Source: Aquariibacter albus (GTDB lineage Bacteria; Pseudomonadota; Gammaproteobacteria; Burkholderiales; Burkholderiaceae_C). Taken from it: a stretch of 64,000 bases of DNA. The translations under genes and the position numbers were made by a program. The notes beneath the pieces are model-generated. The model saw only the letters and a program-made list of their open reading frames with translations, was not told the origin of the DNA and did not search any database. This document shows, one piece after another, positions 10,707 through 20,222 of this stretch (its first letter is position 1; the number at the start of each line of letters is the position of its first letter). The stretch is from assembly GCF_014145335.1 (NCBI RefSeq), contig NZ_JACIVI010000002.1, positions 1 through 64,000 of the forward strand. Direction: 5' to 3'.

Positions 10707-11491
10707 GCACGTCGACCCCTGCCCGCCGCCCGCGCCGCGGGCCCGATCCGCTGCCCGTCCTGGCCCTGCTGGTCCTGGCCGGCGCCTGGGAGCTGCTGGT
10801 GCGATGGGCCGAGCTGCCGGCCTACACCCTGCCCGCGCCCAGCCGCATCGCCCTGACCCTGTTCGAGCAGGCCGGCCCGCTGGCCGCCAGCGCCTGGTTC
10901 ACGCTCAAGGTGACCGGCGGCGCGCTGGCCCTGGCGGCGGCCGGCGGCGTGCTGCTGGCGGCGGTCTTCGTCACCCTGCCGGTGGTCGAGCGGGCGCTGT
11001 GGCCGCTGGCCGTGGCGCTGCAGGTCACGCCGCTGGTGGCGATCGCGCCGCTGATCCTGATCTACCTGGAAAGCACGACGGCCGCGCTGCTGCTCTGCGC
11101 CTGGCTGGTGGCCTTCTTCCCCCTCCTGGTCAACACCCTGGCCGGGCTGCGGGCGGTCGATCCGCTGCTGCTCGACCTCTTCCGCCTGCAACGCGCCAGC
11201 GCCTGGCAGCGCCTGTGCCTGCTGCGCCTGCCGACGGCGCTGCCGCACCTGCTGGCCGGCCTGAAGATCGCCAGCGGCCTGAGCCTGATCGGCGCGGTCA
11301 GCGCCGAGATGGTGGCCGGTGCGGCCGGCCGGGAGACCGGCCTGGCCTCGCGCATCCTGGAGGCCAGCTTCCGCACCGAGACGCCGAAGATGTTCGCCGC
11401 CCTGCTGCTGCTGGTGCTGATCGGCTGGGCCCTGCATGCCGGCTTCGAGGCCCTGGCCCGCCGCCTGCTGGGCCCCGCCGCCCGCGACTGA
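10703..11491 (+). CDS. ABC importer permease (NitT/TauT type)
   Basis: The inner-membrane permease of the importer, 262 residues with about six membrane segments starting at residue 17 (LPVLALLVLAGAWELLV). The cytoplasmic coupling loop LDLFRLQRASAWQRLCLLRLP, followed by LPHLLAGLKIASGLSLIGAV, is the family EAA motif that contacts the ATPase. The ATG overlaps the ATPase stop, and the binding-protein gene follows after 14 bases. The long open frame that extends upstream of this ATG is only an artefact of high GC. SsuC/TauC/ThiX are the closest known types. Confidence 0.9.
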
Positions 11492-11505
11492 AACCCCGAC
11501 ACGCC

Positions 11506-12534
11506 ATGTCCCTGTCCGCTACCGACCGCCGCCGTCACCTGGGCCAGCTCGTCGCCCTGGGCCTGGGGGCGGCCGGACCCCTGCGCGCGCAGCCGGGGGG
11601 CCTGGAGCCGGTCCGCTTCGCGACCAACTGGCGCGCGCAGGCCGCGCACGGCGGCTTCTACCAGGCCCTGGTCGACGGCGGCTATGCGCGCGCCGGGCTG
11701 GACGTCAGCATCCTCCAGGGCGGCCCGCAGGTGAACAACCGGCCGCTGCTGCCGGCCAAGCGCATCGACTTCCTGATGAGCGGCAACCTGCTGCACAGCT
11801 TCGACAACCAGCGCAACGGCGTGCCCACGGTGGTGGTGGCCGCCGTGTTCCAGAAGGACCCGCAGGCCCTGATCGCCCACCCCGGCCAGGGCCACGAGCG
11901 CTTTGCCGCGCTGAAGGATGCGCCGGTGGCGCTGATCGCCAAGGACGCGCAGTACACCTGGTGGGCCTGGCTGAAGTCGCGCCACGGCTTCCGCGACGAG
12001 CAGCTGCGGCCCTACACCTACAACCTCGGCCCCTTCCTGGCCAACAAGCGTGCGATCCAGCAGGGCTATGCCGTGGCCGAGCCGATCTATGTGAAGCAGC
12101 AGGGCGGCTTCGAGCCGGTCGTGCACCTGCTGGCCGACCACGGCTTCTCCACCTACAGCACCCTGATCGAGGCCCATGCCGACACGGTGAAGCAGCGGCC
12201 CGACACGGTGCGGCGCTTCGTCGAGGCCTCGCTGGCCGGCTGGCGCCGCTACCTGGAGGGCGACCGCCGCGCCGCCCACGCCCGCATGCGCGCGGACAAC
12301 CCGGAGCTCGGCGAGGCCGAGCTGGAGGCCTCGGTCGCGCTGATCCGCCGCCTCGGCCTGGTCGAGGGCGGCGATGCACCGGCCCTGGGCCTGGGCGCGA
12401 TGCGGCTGGAGCGCATCCGCGACTTTCTGGCGCAGATGGTCGATGCCGGCCTCTACCGGCCGGGCGAGATCGACGCCACGCGCATCGCCGAGCTGGGCTT
12501 CGTCAAGCCGGGCCCGGTCCGTCCTCCGCGCTGA
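11506..12534 (+). CDS. ABC importer substrate-binding protein, NMT1/THI5-like
   Basis: A 342-residue periplasmic binding protein of the NMT1/THI5 family. The N-terminus (DRRRHLGQLVALGLGAAGPLR) is a signal peptide, possibly Tat-type because of the consecutive arginines. The conserved start of the mature domain is RFATNWRAQAAHGGFYQAL, followed by QGGPQVNNRPLLPAKRIDF and FQKDPQALIAHPG. Relatives bind pyrimidine thiamin precursors, riboflavin-like compounds or other small heterocycles, and many are mis-annotated as nitrate binding. I infer a heterocycle or pyrimidine precursor, with low certainty. No TPP riboswitch was recognised upstream of the operon. Confidence 0.85.
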   Translation: MSLSATDRRRHLGQLVALGLGAAGPLRAQPGGLEPVRFATNWRAQAAHGGFYQALVDGGYARAGLDVSILQGGPQVNNRPLLPAKRIDFLMSGNLLHSFDNQRNGVPTVVVAAVFQKDPQALIAHPGQGHERFAALKDAPVALIAKDAQYTWWAWLKSRHGFRDEQLRPYTYNLGPFLANKRAIQQGYAVAEPIYVKQQGGFEPVVHLLADHGFSTYSTLIEAHADTVKQRPDTVRRFVEASLAGWRRYLEGDRRAAHARMRADNPELGEAELEASVALIRRLGLVEGGDAPALGLGAMRLERIRDFLAQMVDAGLYRPGEIDATRIAELGFVKPGPVRPPR

Positions 12535-12557
12535 GGCGTCCGCGCGGCATGCGCTTT

Positions 12558-12575
12558 GCGTGACATCGATCACGC
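12558..12575. promoter_or_regulatory. CRP/FNR-family-like palindrome upstream of the indolepyruvate oxidoreductase gene
   Basis: GCGTGA-CATCGA-TCACGC has six-base arms and a six-base spacer, the geometry of a CRP-type site (TGTGA-N6-TCACA). It lies about 220 bases before the start codon at 12795, in a 260-base spacer that otherwise shows no gene. A second site with CGTGA-N6-TCACG lies in front of the ATP synthase operon. Confidence 0.45.
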
Positions 12576-12794
12576 GGAGGCGGTGTTTCCACGCCGTTTC
12601 CTGGGCCTGCGGTGTGAGCTTGAAAGAGGCGTGAGCAGAGGTTTCCGAATCTCACGCCTGTGCAAGGAAGTTGACGTCTTGGCGCGCTTCCGGGCGGCTT
12701 TATTGCTACAGGCCATTACAAGCCGCGTGCTTGCAAAGTCGCTCTGCTACCTTGCGGCCGCCCGCCCCCTGATCGTTTTCCCGAGCTGTCCGCC

Positions 12795-15700
12795 ATGCCC
12801 CACGACCTGTCCGCCGACGATGCGCTGCTCCCCATGAGCGGGCGCGTCTATGTGAGCGGCATCGAGGCCATCGTCCGCCTGCTCTTCGTGCAGCGCTGGC
12901 GCGACCGGGCGGCCGGCCTGCGCACCGGCGGCTTCGTCTCGGGCTACCGGGGTTCGCCGCTGGGCGGACTCGACGAGGCCCTGTGGGCCGTGCAGGACCG
13001 GCTGGCCCGCGAGGACATCCATTTCCAGCCCGGTGTGAACGAGGACCTGGCCGCCACCGCGATCTGGGGCTCGCAGCAGCTGCACCTGACGGGCGAGAGC
13101 GACTTCGTCGGCGTCTTCGGCCTCTGGTACGGCAAGTCGCCCGGCGTCGACCGCTGCGGCGATGTCTTCAAGCACATGGCCCACGCCGGCACGGCCCCGC
13201 GCGGTGGCGTGCTGCTGATCGCCGGCGACGACCATGCGGCGTCCTCGTCCTCGCTGCCCGGGCAGAGCGAGCAGCTCTTCATCGCCTCGTCCATTCCCAT
13301 CCTCTATCCGGCCGGCGTCGGCGAGTACGTCGAGCTGGGCCTGCACGGCTACGCCATGTCGCGCTTCGCCGGCGTGCCGATCGGCTTCAAGGCCCTGGCC
13401 GACACGGTCGAGGCCTCGGCCTCGATCGATGCCGACCCGGCCGCCGTCGTCACCGCGGTGCCGGAGGACTTCGTGATCCCGCCCGGCGGCGTGCACATCC
13501 GCAGCGCCGCCACCATCACCCAGCAGGCGCGCGACCAGGAATCCCTGATGCAGCGCGTGCGCCTGCAGGCCGTGATGGCCTATGCGCGCCGCAACCGCCT
13601 CAACCACGTGGCCGTGGCCGCGCCGCGCGCGCGGCTGGGCGTGGTCGCTTCCGGCAAGGCCTACACCGAGACGCTGGAGGCCCTGGAGCTGCTCGGCCTG
13701 CTCGATGCCGGCGAGGACGCCTGCCCGGTGCGCCTGTTCAAGGTGGCCATGCCCTGGCCGCTGGAGCCGACCAGCCTGCTCGACTTCGCCGAGGGCCTCG
13801 ACGAGATCCTCGTGATCGAGGAGAAGCGCGCGGTCATCGAGCCGCAGATCAAGGAGCTGCTCTACGAGCGGCCCGACGGCCGCCGCCCGCGCGTCGTCGG
13901 CAAGTTCGCCGAGCAGCCGGCTGCGCCGCTCGCCAACCCGGACTGGCTGGTCTCGCCCATCGTCGTGCTCTCGGTCTCGGCCATCGCCCGCATCCTGGCC
14001 GGCCGCCTCGGCGCCTTCACCGACCCGGCCCCGCTGCAGCAGCGCCTGGCCTGGCTGGATGCGGCCGAGGCCCGCGTCGCCAGCCTGGTGCCGGTGCCGG
14101 CGCGGCCGCCCTGGTACTGCGCGGGCTGCCCGCACAACACCTCCACCCGCGTGCCCGAAGGCAGCCTGGCCCTGGCCGGCATCGGCTGCCATGCCATGGC
14201 CACGCTGATCTATCCGAAGGAGAACCTCTCCCTGACCCACATGGGCGGCGAGGGCATGCCCTGGCTCGGCCAGGCGCCCTTCTCCAAGCGCGAGCACGTC
14301 TTCGTCAACCTCGGCGACGGCACCTACTTCCACTCGGGCTCGCTTGCCATCCGTGCCGCGGTCGCCGCCAAGGCGCGGATGACCTACAAGATCCTCTACA
14401 ACGATGCCGTCGCGATGACCGGCGGCCAGCCGGTCGACGGCCCGATCGGCGTGCCCGAGATCGTCGAGCAGCTGGTCGCCGAGGGCGTCACCCGCATCGC
14501 CGTGGTGGCCGACGACGCCAGCCGCTGGCTCGGCAACCCGGTGCTGAAGCCGCGCCGGGCGCAGGTGCAGCTCAGCATCCACGGCCGCGAGCAGCTCGAC
14601 GCCGTGCAGCGCACGCTGCGCGACTTCGACGGCCCCTCGGTCCTGATCTACGACCAGGTCTGCGCCGCCGAGAAGCGCCGCCGCAGCAAGAAGACCCCGC
14701 CGGCCAAGCTGCCCACCCGCGCCTTCATCAACGAGGCCGTCTGCGAGGGCTGCGGTGACTGCGGCGTGCAGTCCAACTGCGTGGCCCTCAGCCCGCTGCG
14801 CACCTCGCTGGGCAGCAAGCGCCAGGTCGACCAGTCGGCCTGCAACACCGACCTGAGCTGCGTGCAGGGCTTCTGCCCGAGCTTCGTCACCGTCGAAGGC
14901 GTCACCCCGCGCCGCAAGCCCGCGCGTGCCGCCGAGCCGGCGGCCTTCGATCCGGCCAGCCTGCCCGAGCCGCAGCCGGCCGCGGCCGACGGCGTCTTCA
15001 ATGTGCTGATCACCGGCATCGGCGGCACCGGCGTCATCACCGTGGGCAAGGTCATCGGCCTGGCCGCGCACCTCGAAGGCCGGCGCGTGTCGGTGCTCGA
15101 CATGACCGGCATGTCGCAGAAGAACGGCGCGGTCAGCTCGCATGTGCGCATCGCCGGCCACGGGGCGGAGATCCGCGCGCCGCGCATCTCGCCCGGGCAG
15201 GCCGACCTGCTGATCGGCTGCGATGTGCTGACCGCCGCCGCGCCCGACAGCCTGCGCTGCCTGCAGCCCGGCCGCACGCGGGCCGTGCTCAACAGCTTCG
15301 AGCAGGTCACCGGCAAGTTCGCGCAGGACGCCGAGTGGCGCTTCCCCGCCGAGACCGTGCGGCGCCTCCTCGGCGAGGCCGTCGGGGGCCGGCTGGACTG
15401 GATCGACGCGACCACGCTCGCGCAGAAGCTCTTCGGCGATGCGATCGGCGCCAACCTCTTCCTGCTCGGCTTCGCCGTGCAGCAGGGCGGCCTGCCGCTG
15501 CCGGTGGCCAGCCTGCTGCGCGCGATCGAGCTCAACGGCGTGGCCGTCAGCGCCAGCAAGGCGGCCTTCCACTGGGGCCGGCGGGCGGCGGTCGACCTGG
15601 CCGCCGTGCAGCGGGCGGCCCTGCCGGTGCAGCCCATGGTGCTGCACCGTCCGCCCAGCCTCGCGGCCCTGCTCAAGGAGCGCGAGGCCTTCCTCACCGC

Positions 15701-16376
15701 CTACCAGGACGCCGCCTACGCCGCCAGCTACCGCGCCTTCGTGGACGGCGTGGCCCAGGTGGGCCGCGAGCGAGCCGGCGCGGCCGACCTCGACCGCCTG
15801 CTCCGGGCCGTGGCCGAAGGCCTGTTCAAGCTGATGGCCTACAAGGACGAGTACGAGGTCGCCCGGCTCTACAGCCACCCCGATTTCCGCGCCCGCCTGG
15901 CCGAGACCTTCGAGGGGCGGCCGCGCCTGAGCTTCCACCTGGCCCCGCCGCTTTTCGCGCGCGCCGGCCCGGACGGACGGCCGCGCAAGATCCGCTTCGG
16001 CGGCTGGGTCGAGGGGGCGATGCGCGGCCTGGCCCGGCTGCGCCGGCTGCGCGGCACCGTCCTCGACCCCTTCGGCCACACGGCCGAGCGGCGCGAGGAG
16101 CGCCAGCTCATCGTCGACTACCGCCAGAGCCTCGAACAGGCCCTGGCCTGCGGTGCCGAGCTCGACACCCTGCTGGCCCTGGCCCGCCTGCCCGAGCGCA
16201 TCCGCGGCTACGGCCCGGTCAAGCAGGCCGCGCTGCGCGAGGTGCGGGCCGAGTGGGCCCGGCTGCTCGCCAGCCTGCCGCCGACCCAGGGCGGTTCGGC
16301 CAGCAGCCCGTCCGGCGGCAGCCAGAGCCGGACGCTGGCCCCGGCGGTCGCGCCGGCCATCGTCGAAGCCGCCTGA
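12795..16376 (+). CDS. Indolepyruvate ferredoxin oxidoreductase, fused subunits
   Basis: A 1193-residue enzyme that oxidatively decarboxylates indolepyruvate or related aryl 2-oxoacids to the acyl-CoA, reducing ferredoxin. The order is an N-terminal pyrimidine-binding part ([16 protein letters not shown]), the TPP domain with CAGCPHN near residue 441 and [10 protein letters not shown] near 505, an iron-sulfur cysteine cluster at about 650-692 ([13 protein letters not shown]), and a C-terminal gamma-type domain starting [17 protein letters not shown] near 738. The single-chain form of about 1150-1200 residues is the proteobacterial type. It starts after a spacer with a CRP-like palindrome, and a Dps-like gene follows. 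The preceding importer may or may not be functionally linked. Confidence 0.93.
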   Translation: MPHDLSADDALLPMSGRVYVSGIEAIVRLLFVQRWRDRAAGLRTGGFVSGYRGSPLGGLDEALWAVQDRLAREDIHFQPGVNEDLAATAIWGSQQLHLTGESDFVGVFGLWYGKSPGVDRCGDVFKHMAHAGTAPRGGVLLIAGDDHAASSSSLPGQSEQLFIASSIPILYPAGVGEYVELGLHGYAMSRFAGVPIGFKALADTVEASASIDADPAAVVTAVPEDFVIPPGGVHIRSAATITQQARDQESLMQRVRLQAVMAYARRNRLNHVAVAAPRARLGVVASGKAYTETLEALELLGLLDAGEDACPVRLFKVAMPWPLEPTSLLDFAEGLDEILVIEEKRAVIEPQIKELLYERPDGRRPRVVGKFAEQPAAPLANPDWLVSPIVVLSVSAIARILAGRLGAFTDPAPLQQRLAWLDAAEARVASLVPVPARPPWYCAGCPHNTSTRVPEGSLALAGIGCHAMATLIYPKENLSLTHMGGEGMPWLGQAPFSKREHVFVNLGDGTYFHSGSLAIRAAVAAKARMTYKILYNDAVAMTGGQPVDGPIGVPEIVEQLVAEGVTRIAVVADDASRWLGNPVLKPRRAQVQLSIHGREQLDAVQRTLRDFDGPSVLIYDQVCAAEKRRRSKKTPPAKLPTRAFINEAVCEGCGDCGVQSNCVALSPLRTSLGSKRQVDQSACNTDLSCVQGFCPSFVTVEGVTPRRKPARAAEPAAFDPASLPEPQPAAADGVFNVLITGIGGTGVITVGKVIGLAAHLEGRRVSVLDMTGMSQKNGAVSSHVRIAGHGAEIRAPRISPGQADLLIGCDVLTAAAPDSLRCLQPGRTRAVLNSFEQVTGKFAQDAEWRFPAETVRRLLGEAVGGRLDWIDATTLAQKLFGDAIGANLFLLGFAVQQGGLPLPVASLLRAIELNGVAVSASKAAFHWGRRAAVDLAAVQRAALPVQPMVLHRPPSLAALLKEREAFLTAYQDAAYAASYRAFVDGVAQVGRERAGAADLDRLLRAVAEGLFKLMAYKDEYEVARLYSHPDFRARLAETFEGRPRLSFHLAPPLFARAGPDGRPRKIRFGGWVEGAMRGLARLRRLRGTVLDPFGHTAERREERQLIVDYRQSLEQALACGAELDTLLALARLPERIRGYGPVKQAALREVRAEWARLLASLPPTQGGSASSPSGGSQSRTLAPAVAPAIVEAA

Positions 16377-16486
16377 GCGGGCGTCAGCCCCGCGCAGCGG
16401 CTGCGCCGGGCGCCGCTGCTACGATCCTTCGACGATGCGGTGCCGGCCCCGGCGCCGTGGCCCTTTTCCCCCGCGAGGAGTCGATC

Positions 16487-16993
16487 GTGTCCAAGTCCAA
16501 GCGCCCGGCCGGCGCCGCCCCCCAGATCAACATCGGCATCAGCGACAAGGACCGCGCGGCCATCGCCGCCGGCCTGTCCAAGCTGCTGGCCGACACCTAC
16601 ACGCTCTACCTGACCACGCACAACTTCCACTGGAACGTGACGGGGCCGATGTTCAACACGCTCCACACCATGTTCATGGCCCAGTACACCGAGCTGTGGA
16701 ATGCGGTGGACCCGGTGGCCGAGCGCATCCGCTCGCTCGGCCATCCGGCGCCCGGCAGCTACGCTGCCTTCGGCCAGCTCAGCAGCCTGTCCGATGCGCC
16801 GACCGAGCCGCCCAAGGCCCTGGAGATGGTGCGCATCCTGGTCGAGGGCCACGAGGCCGTGGCCCGCACCGCGCGCAGCCTCTTCCCGCTGGTCGACAAG
16901 GCCGGCGACGAGCCCAGCGCCGACTTGCTCACCCAGCGCCTGACCGTGCACGAGCAGACCGCCTGGATGCTGCGCAGCCTGCTGGAGGAGTAA
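16487..16993 (+). CDS. Dps-family DNA-protection / mini-ferritin protein
   Basis: A 168-residue member of the Dps mini-ferritin family, which oxidises iron with peroxide and stores it in a 12-subunit cage, protecting DNA. The ferroxidase signature is clear: [17 protein letters not shown], then [13 protein letters not shown]; the helix ending in [14 protein letters not shown] is typical. The Lys/Arg-rich start ([10 protein letters not shown]) could bind DNA. The start is a GTG at 16487 with GAGGAG six bases before it; frames open further upstream are not coding. The presence of oxyR and katG 7-10 kb away suggests, but does not show, OxyR control. A strong hairpin follows. Confidence 0.93.
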   Translation: MSKSKRPAGAAPQINIGISDKDRAAIAAGLSKLLADTYTLYLTTHNFHWNVTGPMFNTLHTMFMAQYTELWNAVDPVAERIRSLGHPAPGSYAAFGQLSSLSDAPTEPPKALEMVRILVEGHEAVARTARSLFPLVDKAGDEPSADLLTQRLTVHEQTAWMLRSLLEE

Positions 16994-16994
16994 C

Positions 16995-17026
16995 GCGACC
17001 TGCGACCGAAGCCGGTCGCAGGTCGC
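16995..17026 (+). terminator. 13-bp hairpin after the Dps gene
   Basis: GCGACCTGCGACC (16995-17007) and GGTCGCAGGTCGC (17014-17026) pair perfectly around a six-base loop, starting one base after the stop codon. Only TCT follows, so the T run is weak, but the position and stem strength fit a terminator or an mRNA-stabilising hairpin. Confidence 0.65.
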
Positions 17027-17061
17027 TCTGATCCCCCGATTCCGCTCTTGCCACGCGAACC

Positions 17062-17778
17062 ATGACCAGTGATCTGTTCGACCGTATCGTCGTCATCAAC
17101 CTGCCTGATCGAGCTGACCGGCGGCGTGAAATCGATGCCCAGCTCCAGCGCATCGACCTGCGGCTCGGTCAGGGGGTGGTGAAGCTGTTCGCGGCGGTGC
17201 GGCCTGACGATGCCGGCGACTTCCCATCCCGGGGGGCCCGCGGTTGTTTCCTCAGTCATCTCGGCGTGCTGCGCGAGGCTCGTGAGGCGGGCGTACGGCG
17301 CCTGCTGATTCTGGAAGACGATTGCGACTGGGTTCGGGGACTCGATGCAGCCACCTGGCGGACCGCTTGGTCATCGGCCGAAGGCATGGGCTGGGACATC
17401 GCCTATGGCGGCCATCAAGCGCTGCATCTGCCACCGGTTGCCGACCGCTGGCAGGCAGTGGATTCCCGAGCTCCTGTGCAGACCACGCATTGCTTGGCCT
17501 TCAGCGCCCGGGGCATCGAGCGAGCCGTGGTCCATCTCGAAACCATGATGGCTCGCAAGCCGGGTGACCCCCGCGGTGGCCCCATGCACGTGGACGGTGC
17601 CTACACCTGGCTGCGCACGGATCACCCGGACCTGCGCACCGTGGCGGCGGTGCCCCCGCTGGCAGACCAGCGACCCTCACGGACCGACATACACGATCTG
17701 CGCTGGTTTGACCTGACTCCCGGGGTGCGTACCTTGGTCAGCCTGCTCCGTCGACTGCGGCACCGCCTGCGCCGATGA
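17062..17778 (+). CDS. Glycosyltransferase family 25 protein
   Basis: A 238-residue glycosyltransferase of family 25 (LPS biosynthesis / LgtB type), which usually adds galactose to lipooligosaccharide. The family opening IVVINLPDRADRRREID is at residues 9-25, GARGCFLSHLGVLREA at 58-73, and the metal-binding LILEDDCDW at 82-90. No membrane segment or signal peptide is seen except basic residues at the C-terminus, which could sit on the membrane. Base composition is somewhat lower in GC than the neighbours, as is common for surface-polysaccharide genes that move between strains. No other polysaccharide genes are next to it, so the acceptor is unknown. Confidence 0.85.
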   Translation: MTSDLFDRIVVINLPDRADRRREIDAQLQRIDLRLGQGVVKLFAAVRPDDAGDFPSRGARGCFLSHLGVLREAREAGVRRLLILEDDCDWVRGLDAATWRTAWSSAEGMGWDIAYGGHQALHLPPVADRWQAVDSRAPVQTTHCLAFSARGIERAVVHLETMMARKPGDPRGGPMHVDGAYTWLRTDHPDLRTVAAVPPLADQRPSRTDIHDLRWFDLTPGVRTLVSLLRRLRHRLRR

Positions 17779-17793
17779 GGGGTGTGAGCCCTT

Positions 17794-17811
17794 GGGCCGC
17801 AACAGCGGCCC
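17794..17811. terminator. Short hairpin between convergent genes
   Basis: GGGCCGC-AACA-GCGGCCC lies between the glycosyltransferase stop and the stop of the PEP-CTERM gene on the other strand. The seven-base perfect stem and tetraloop fit a bidirectional terminator, though no T run is present. Confidence 0.45.
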
Positions 17812-17821
17812 GCGTGCGGGT

Positions 17822-19375
17822 TCAGGTACGAGCTGTGTCCAGCGTCCGGCGCCGCGCGAAGGCGCCCAGGGCCAGCAGGCCCCCGGCCATCAGGGCGTAG
17901 GTCGAGGGCTCCGGCACCGGGCTGAGCTGGAACAGCGAGGTCGTGCCGGCCACGCCGTCGACGGCCTCGTTGGCCACGGCCAGGTAGTAGTTCGGGCCGA
18001 TCTTGAAGCCGCTCAGGCCCTCGGGGGCCAGGTCGCCCTGGCCGACGATGAAGTCGAGGAAGCTGACCTGGGTCGGGTCGGTGATGTCGAAGACGGCGAC
18101 GGCCGAGGTGGTCGTGCGCTCCAGGCCGATGAAGGCGAAGGTGCGGCCCTCGATGTCGAGCAGGGTCACGCCCTCGGGTTCGACGCCCTTGTTGTCGCTG
18201 CGGCCGTCATCGTAGAGGCCGCGAGCGATGGCCTCCGCATCGAGCAGGTTGCCGCTGTCGTAGACCAGCTGGCCGTTGGTGTCGCGGATCGAGAAGCTGC
18301 GGCCGCCGAAGGTGAGCAGGTCGCCACGCACCGATTCCACGTTCGACAGGGTCAGGCGCGACAGCTCGCTGCCCTCGGGCACCAGCTCGACCGAGGCATT
18401 GCCGGCCGAGCCGCGGCGCTCGTCCGTGCCGTCCTCGCGCGAATCGCCTTCGTTGGCCATCACCAGGAAGGTCTTGCCGCCGGCCTCGTAGGCGGCGATG
18501 CCGTCGGGCTGGTAGAGGCCCTTCACGTTCGCGCTGCGCAACTCGATGCGGCCATCCTGGTCGTTCGGGTCGATGGCGTTGCCGGGCAGGCTGAAGTCCT
18601 TCAAGCCCAGGCCGACGACCTTCTCGAAGCTCTGCGTCTGCAGGTTCAGCACCGCCAGGCCATTGGCTTCCTGCAGCGTGACGTAGGCCCGGGTGCCGGT
18701 CTTGTCGACGGCGATGTATTCGGGTTCGGGGCCCATCGGGCTGAAGTTCGGTCGCGTCGCGGTGCTGCCGCTGGTCGGGAACTGGCGCAGGCTGCTCCAG
18801 CCGGGCAGGGCCGGGTCGAGGTTCACGGTGTTCACCGTGCGGCTGGCCACGTCGATGATGCTGACGCCCCCGACCGGGTCGACCGCGCCGGTCGGCGTGG
18901 CCTCGTTGGCCACCAGCACGCGGCTGCCGTCGGGGGTGAAGGTCAGCATGTCGGGCAGGGCGCCCACGGTGAGCGCGGCCCCGCTCTGCGTGCGGGTCGC
19001 GGTGTCGTAGAAGACGACGCTGCCGGGGCTGGTGCGGCTGCTGCTGTTCTCGATCGCGAAGGCCGCCTTGCCGCCGTGGATGGCCACGCTGTTGATCGTG
19101 CCGAAGCCGCTCACGTCGATGTGCTGCAGCAGGCTGCCGGTGCTGCGGCTGAGCACGTCCACGCCCTTCACGCCGGCCACCCAGAGGGTGTCGGTCAGCG
19201 CGTCGTAGGCCACGATCTCGGCCTTCTGGCCGGCCACGCCGGTGGCCGCGTGGTCGTACTGCCAGACGCGCTGGGCACGCAGGCCCTGGGCCTGGGCGGC
19301 TGTCATCAGCAGGGCCGCGCCCAGGCCCGCGAGGGTCAGGGGCAGCAGACGAAGGGAGGGGGGCGTACGGCGCAT
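17822..19375 (-). CDS. Choice-of-anchor-I domain protein with PEP-CTERM sorting signal
   Basis: A 517-residue exported protein. A signal peptide (LRLLPLTLAGLGAALLMTAAQA) is followed by a beta-propeller-like choice-of-anchor-I domain, with repeated blades such as GTRAYVTLQEANGLAVLNL, SPMGPEPEYIAV, YQPDGIAAYEAGGKTFLVMANEGDSRE and GVEPEGVTLL. The C-terminus is a textbook PEP-CTERM signal: VPEPST, a hydrophobic helix (ALMAGGLLALGAF), then ARRR. This signal is processed by an exosortase in species that make extracellular polysaccharide; none is in the window. I chose the ATG at 19375; a TTG at 19402 would add nine residues before the signal peptide. Substrate or ligand is unknown. Confidence 0.88.
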   Translation of the reverse strand: MRRTPPSLRLLPLTLAGLGAALLMTAAQAQGLRAQRVWQYDHAATGVAGQKAEIVAYDALTDTLWVAGVKGVDVLSRSTGSLLQHIDVSGFGTINSVAIHGGKAAFAIENSSSRTSPGSVVFYDTATRTQSGAALTVGALPDMLTFTPDGSRVLVANEATPTGAVDPVGGVSIIDVASRTVNTVNLDPALPGWSSLRQFPTSGSTATRPNFSPMGPEPEYIAVDKTGTRAYVTLQEANGLAVLNLQTQSFEKVVGLGLKDFSLPGNAIDPNDQDGRIELRSANVKGLYQPDGIAAYEAGGKTFLVMANEGDSREDGTDERRGSAGNASVELVPEGSELSRLTLSNVESVRGDLLTFGGRSFSIRDTNGQLVYDSGNLLDAEAIARGLYDDGRSDNKGVEPEGVTLLDIEGRTFAFIGLERTTTSAVAVFDITDPTQVSFLDFIVGQGDLAPEGLSGFKIGPNYYLAVANEAVDGVAGTTSLFQLSPVPEPSTYALMAGGLLALGAFARRRTLDTART

Positions 19376-19463
19376 CGGCAGTCCCGGCAAGGCATGTGGC
19401 AAAGCACCCGAGCTTGGTGGCCGCGCGTGACAGCGTGGTGACAGCGCCCCTCCTCGCCGGCGT

Positions 19464-20156
19464 TCAGGCCTCGGCCCACTGCCGCAGCAGGTTGTGATAC
19501 ACGCCGGTCAGGCCGACGGTGGCCTCGGTCTCGCCGAGCTGCTCGCGCAGGCCCATCAGGTGGCGATCCAGGTCGAAGAGCAGGCGCCGCTGGTCTTCCC
19601 CCCGCACCATGCTCTCGACCCAGAAGAAGCTGGCCAGGCGCTCGCCGCGCGTCACCGGCTCGACGGCATGCACGCTGGTGCCGGGGTAGAGCAGCAGGTC
19701 GCCGGCCGGCAGCTTCACACGCTGCTCGCCGAAGCTGTGCTCGATCACCAGCTCGCCGCCGTCGTAGCTTTCGGGCGCGGCCAGGAAGAGCGTGGCCGAC
19801 AGGTCGGTGCGCACCGACTGGCCCCGCAGCGGGCCGTGGCGGATCAGGCGCACGCCGTTGTCGATGTGCTTGCCGAAGCGGTTCATGGCGCCGCCGTAGC
19901 GGTTGAACAGCGGCGGGTAGATCTTGCGCGGCAGCGCGGCGCTGAAGAACAGCGCGTTCTCGGCCAGGCCGTCGAGCACCAGATCGCGCAGCGCGGCACC
20001 GGCCGGGTCGTCCTCGGCGATCTGCAGATTGGACTTGACCGCCCCGGACTGCGGCCCGGCCGTCGCCCGGCCATCGATCCAGCGGGCCTCGCGCAGCAGG
20101 GCCTGTGCCTGGGCGAGGCGTGTGCCCTGCAGGACGGCGGGGATGTGCAGCAGCAT
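19464..20156 (-). CDS. piuC: PKHD-type Fe(II)/2-oxoglutarate hydroxylase, PiuC family
   Basis: A 230-residue dioxygenase of the PiuC/YbiX family, found beside siderophore receptors and thought to help use iron from catecholate siderophores. The iron ligands are visible as GKHIDNG (His97 and Asp99) and GTSVHAV (His163); an Arg in [13 protein letters not shown] would bind 2-oxoglutarate. Length is normal for the family. It lies 66 bases downstream of the TonB-dependent receptor on the same strand and is the last gene of the Fur-headed cassette. A strong hairpin in that spacer may lower its expression relative to the receptor. Confidence 0.93.
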   Translation of the reverse strand: MLLHIPAVLQGTRLAQAQALLREARWIDGRATAGPQSGAVKSNLQIAEDDPAGAALRDLVLDGLAENALFFSAALPRKIYPPLFNRYGGAMNRFGKHIDNGVRLIRHGPLRGQSVRTDLSATLFLAAPESYDGGELVIEHSFGEQRVKLPAGDLLLYPGTSVHAVEPVTRGERLASFFWVESMVRGEDQRRLLFDLDRHLMGLREQLGETEATVGLTGVYHNLLRQWAEA

Positions 20157-20189
20157 GGCGGAAGGCTCCGGAAAGGGGGCGGATCGGGG

Positions 20190-20215
20190 CCCGGCCCGGC
20201 GTATGCCGGGCCGGG
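20190..20215 (-). terminator. 11-bp hairpin between receptor gene and piuC
   Basis: CCCGGCCCGGC-GTAT-GCCGGGCCGGG is a perfect 11-base stem with a four-base loop in the 66-base gap between the receptor stop and the piuC start. No T run follows on the minus strand. It could attenuate transcription or protect the upstream mRNA end. Confidence 0.5.
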
Positions 20216-20222
20216 TTCGGGC

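Noticed and set aside
12747-16079. 1110-codon open frame on the minus strand
   Set aside because: It lies antisense to the indolepyruvate oxidoreductase, which has clear domain motifs. The antisense product is Gly/His/Arg-rich without motifs.
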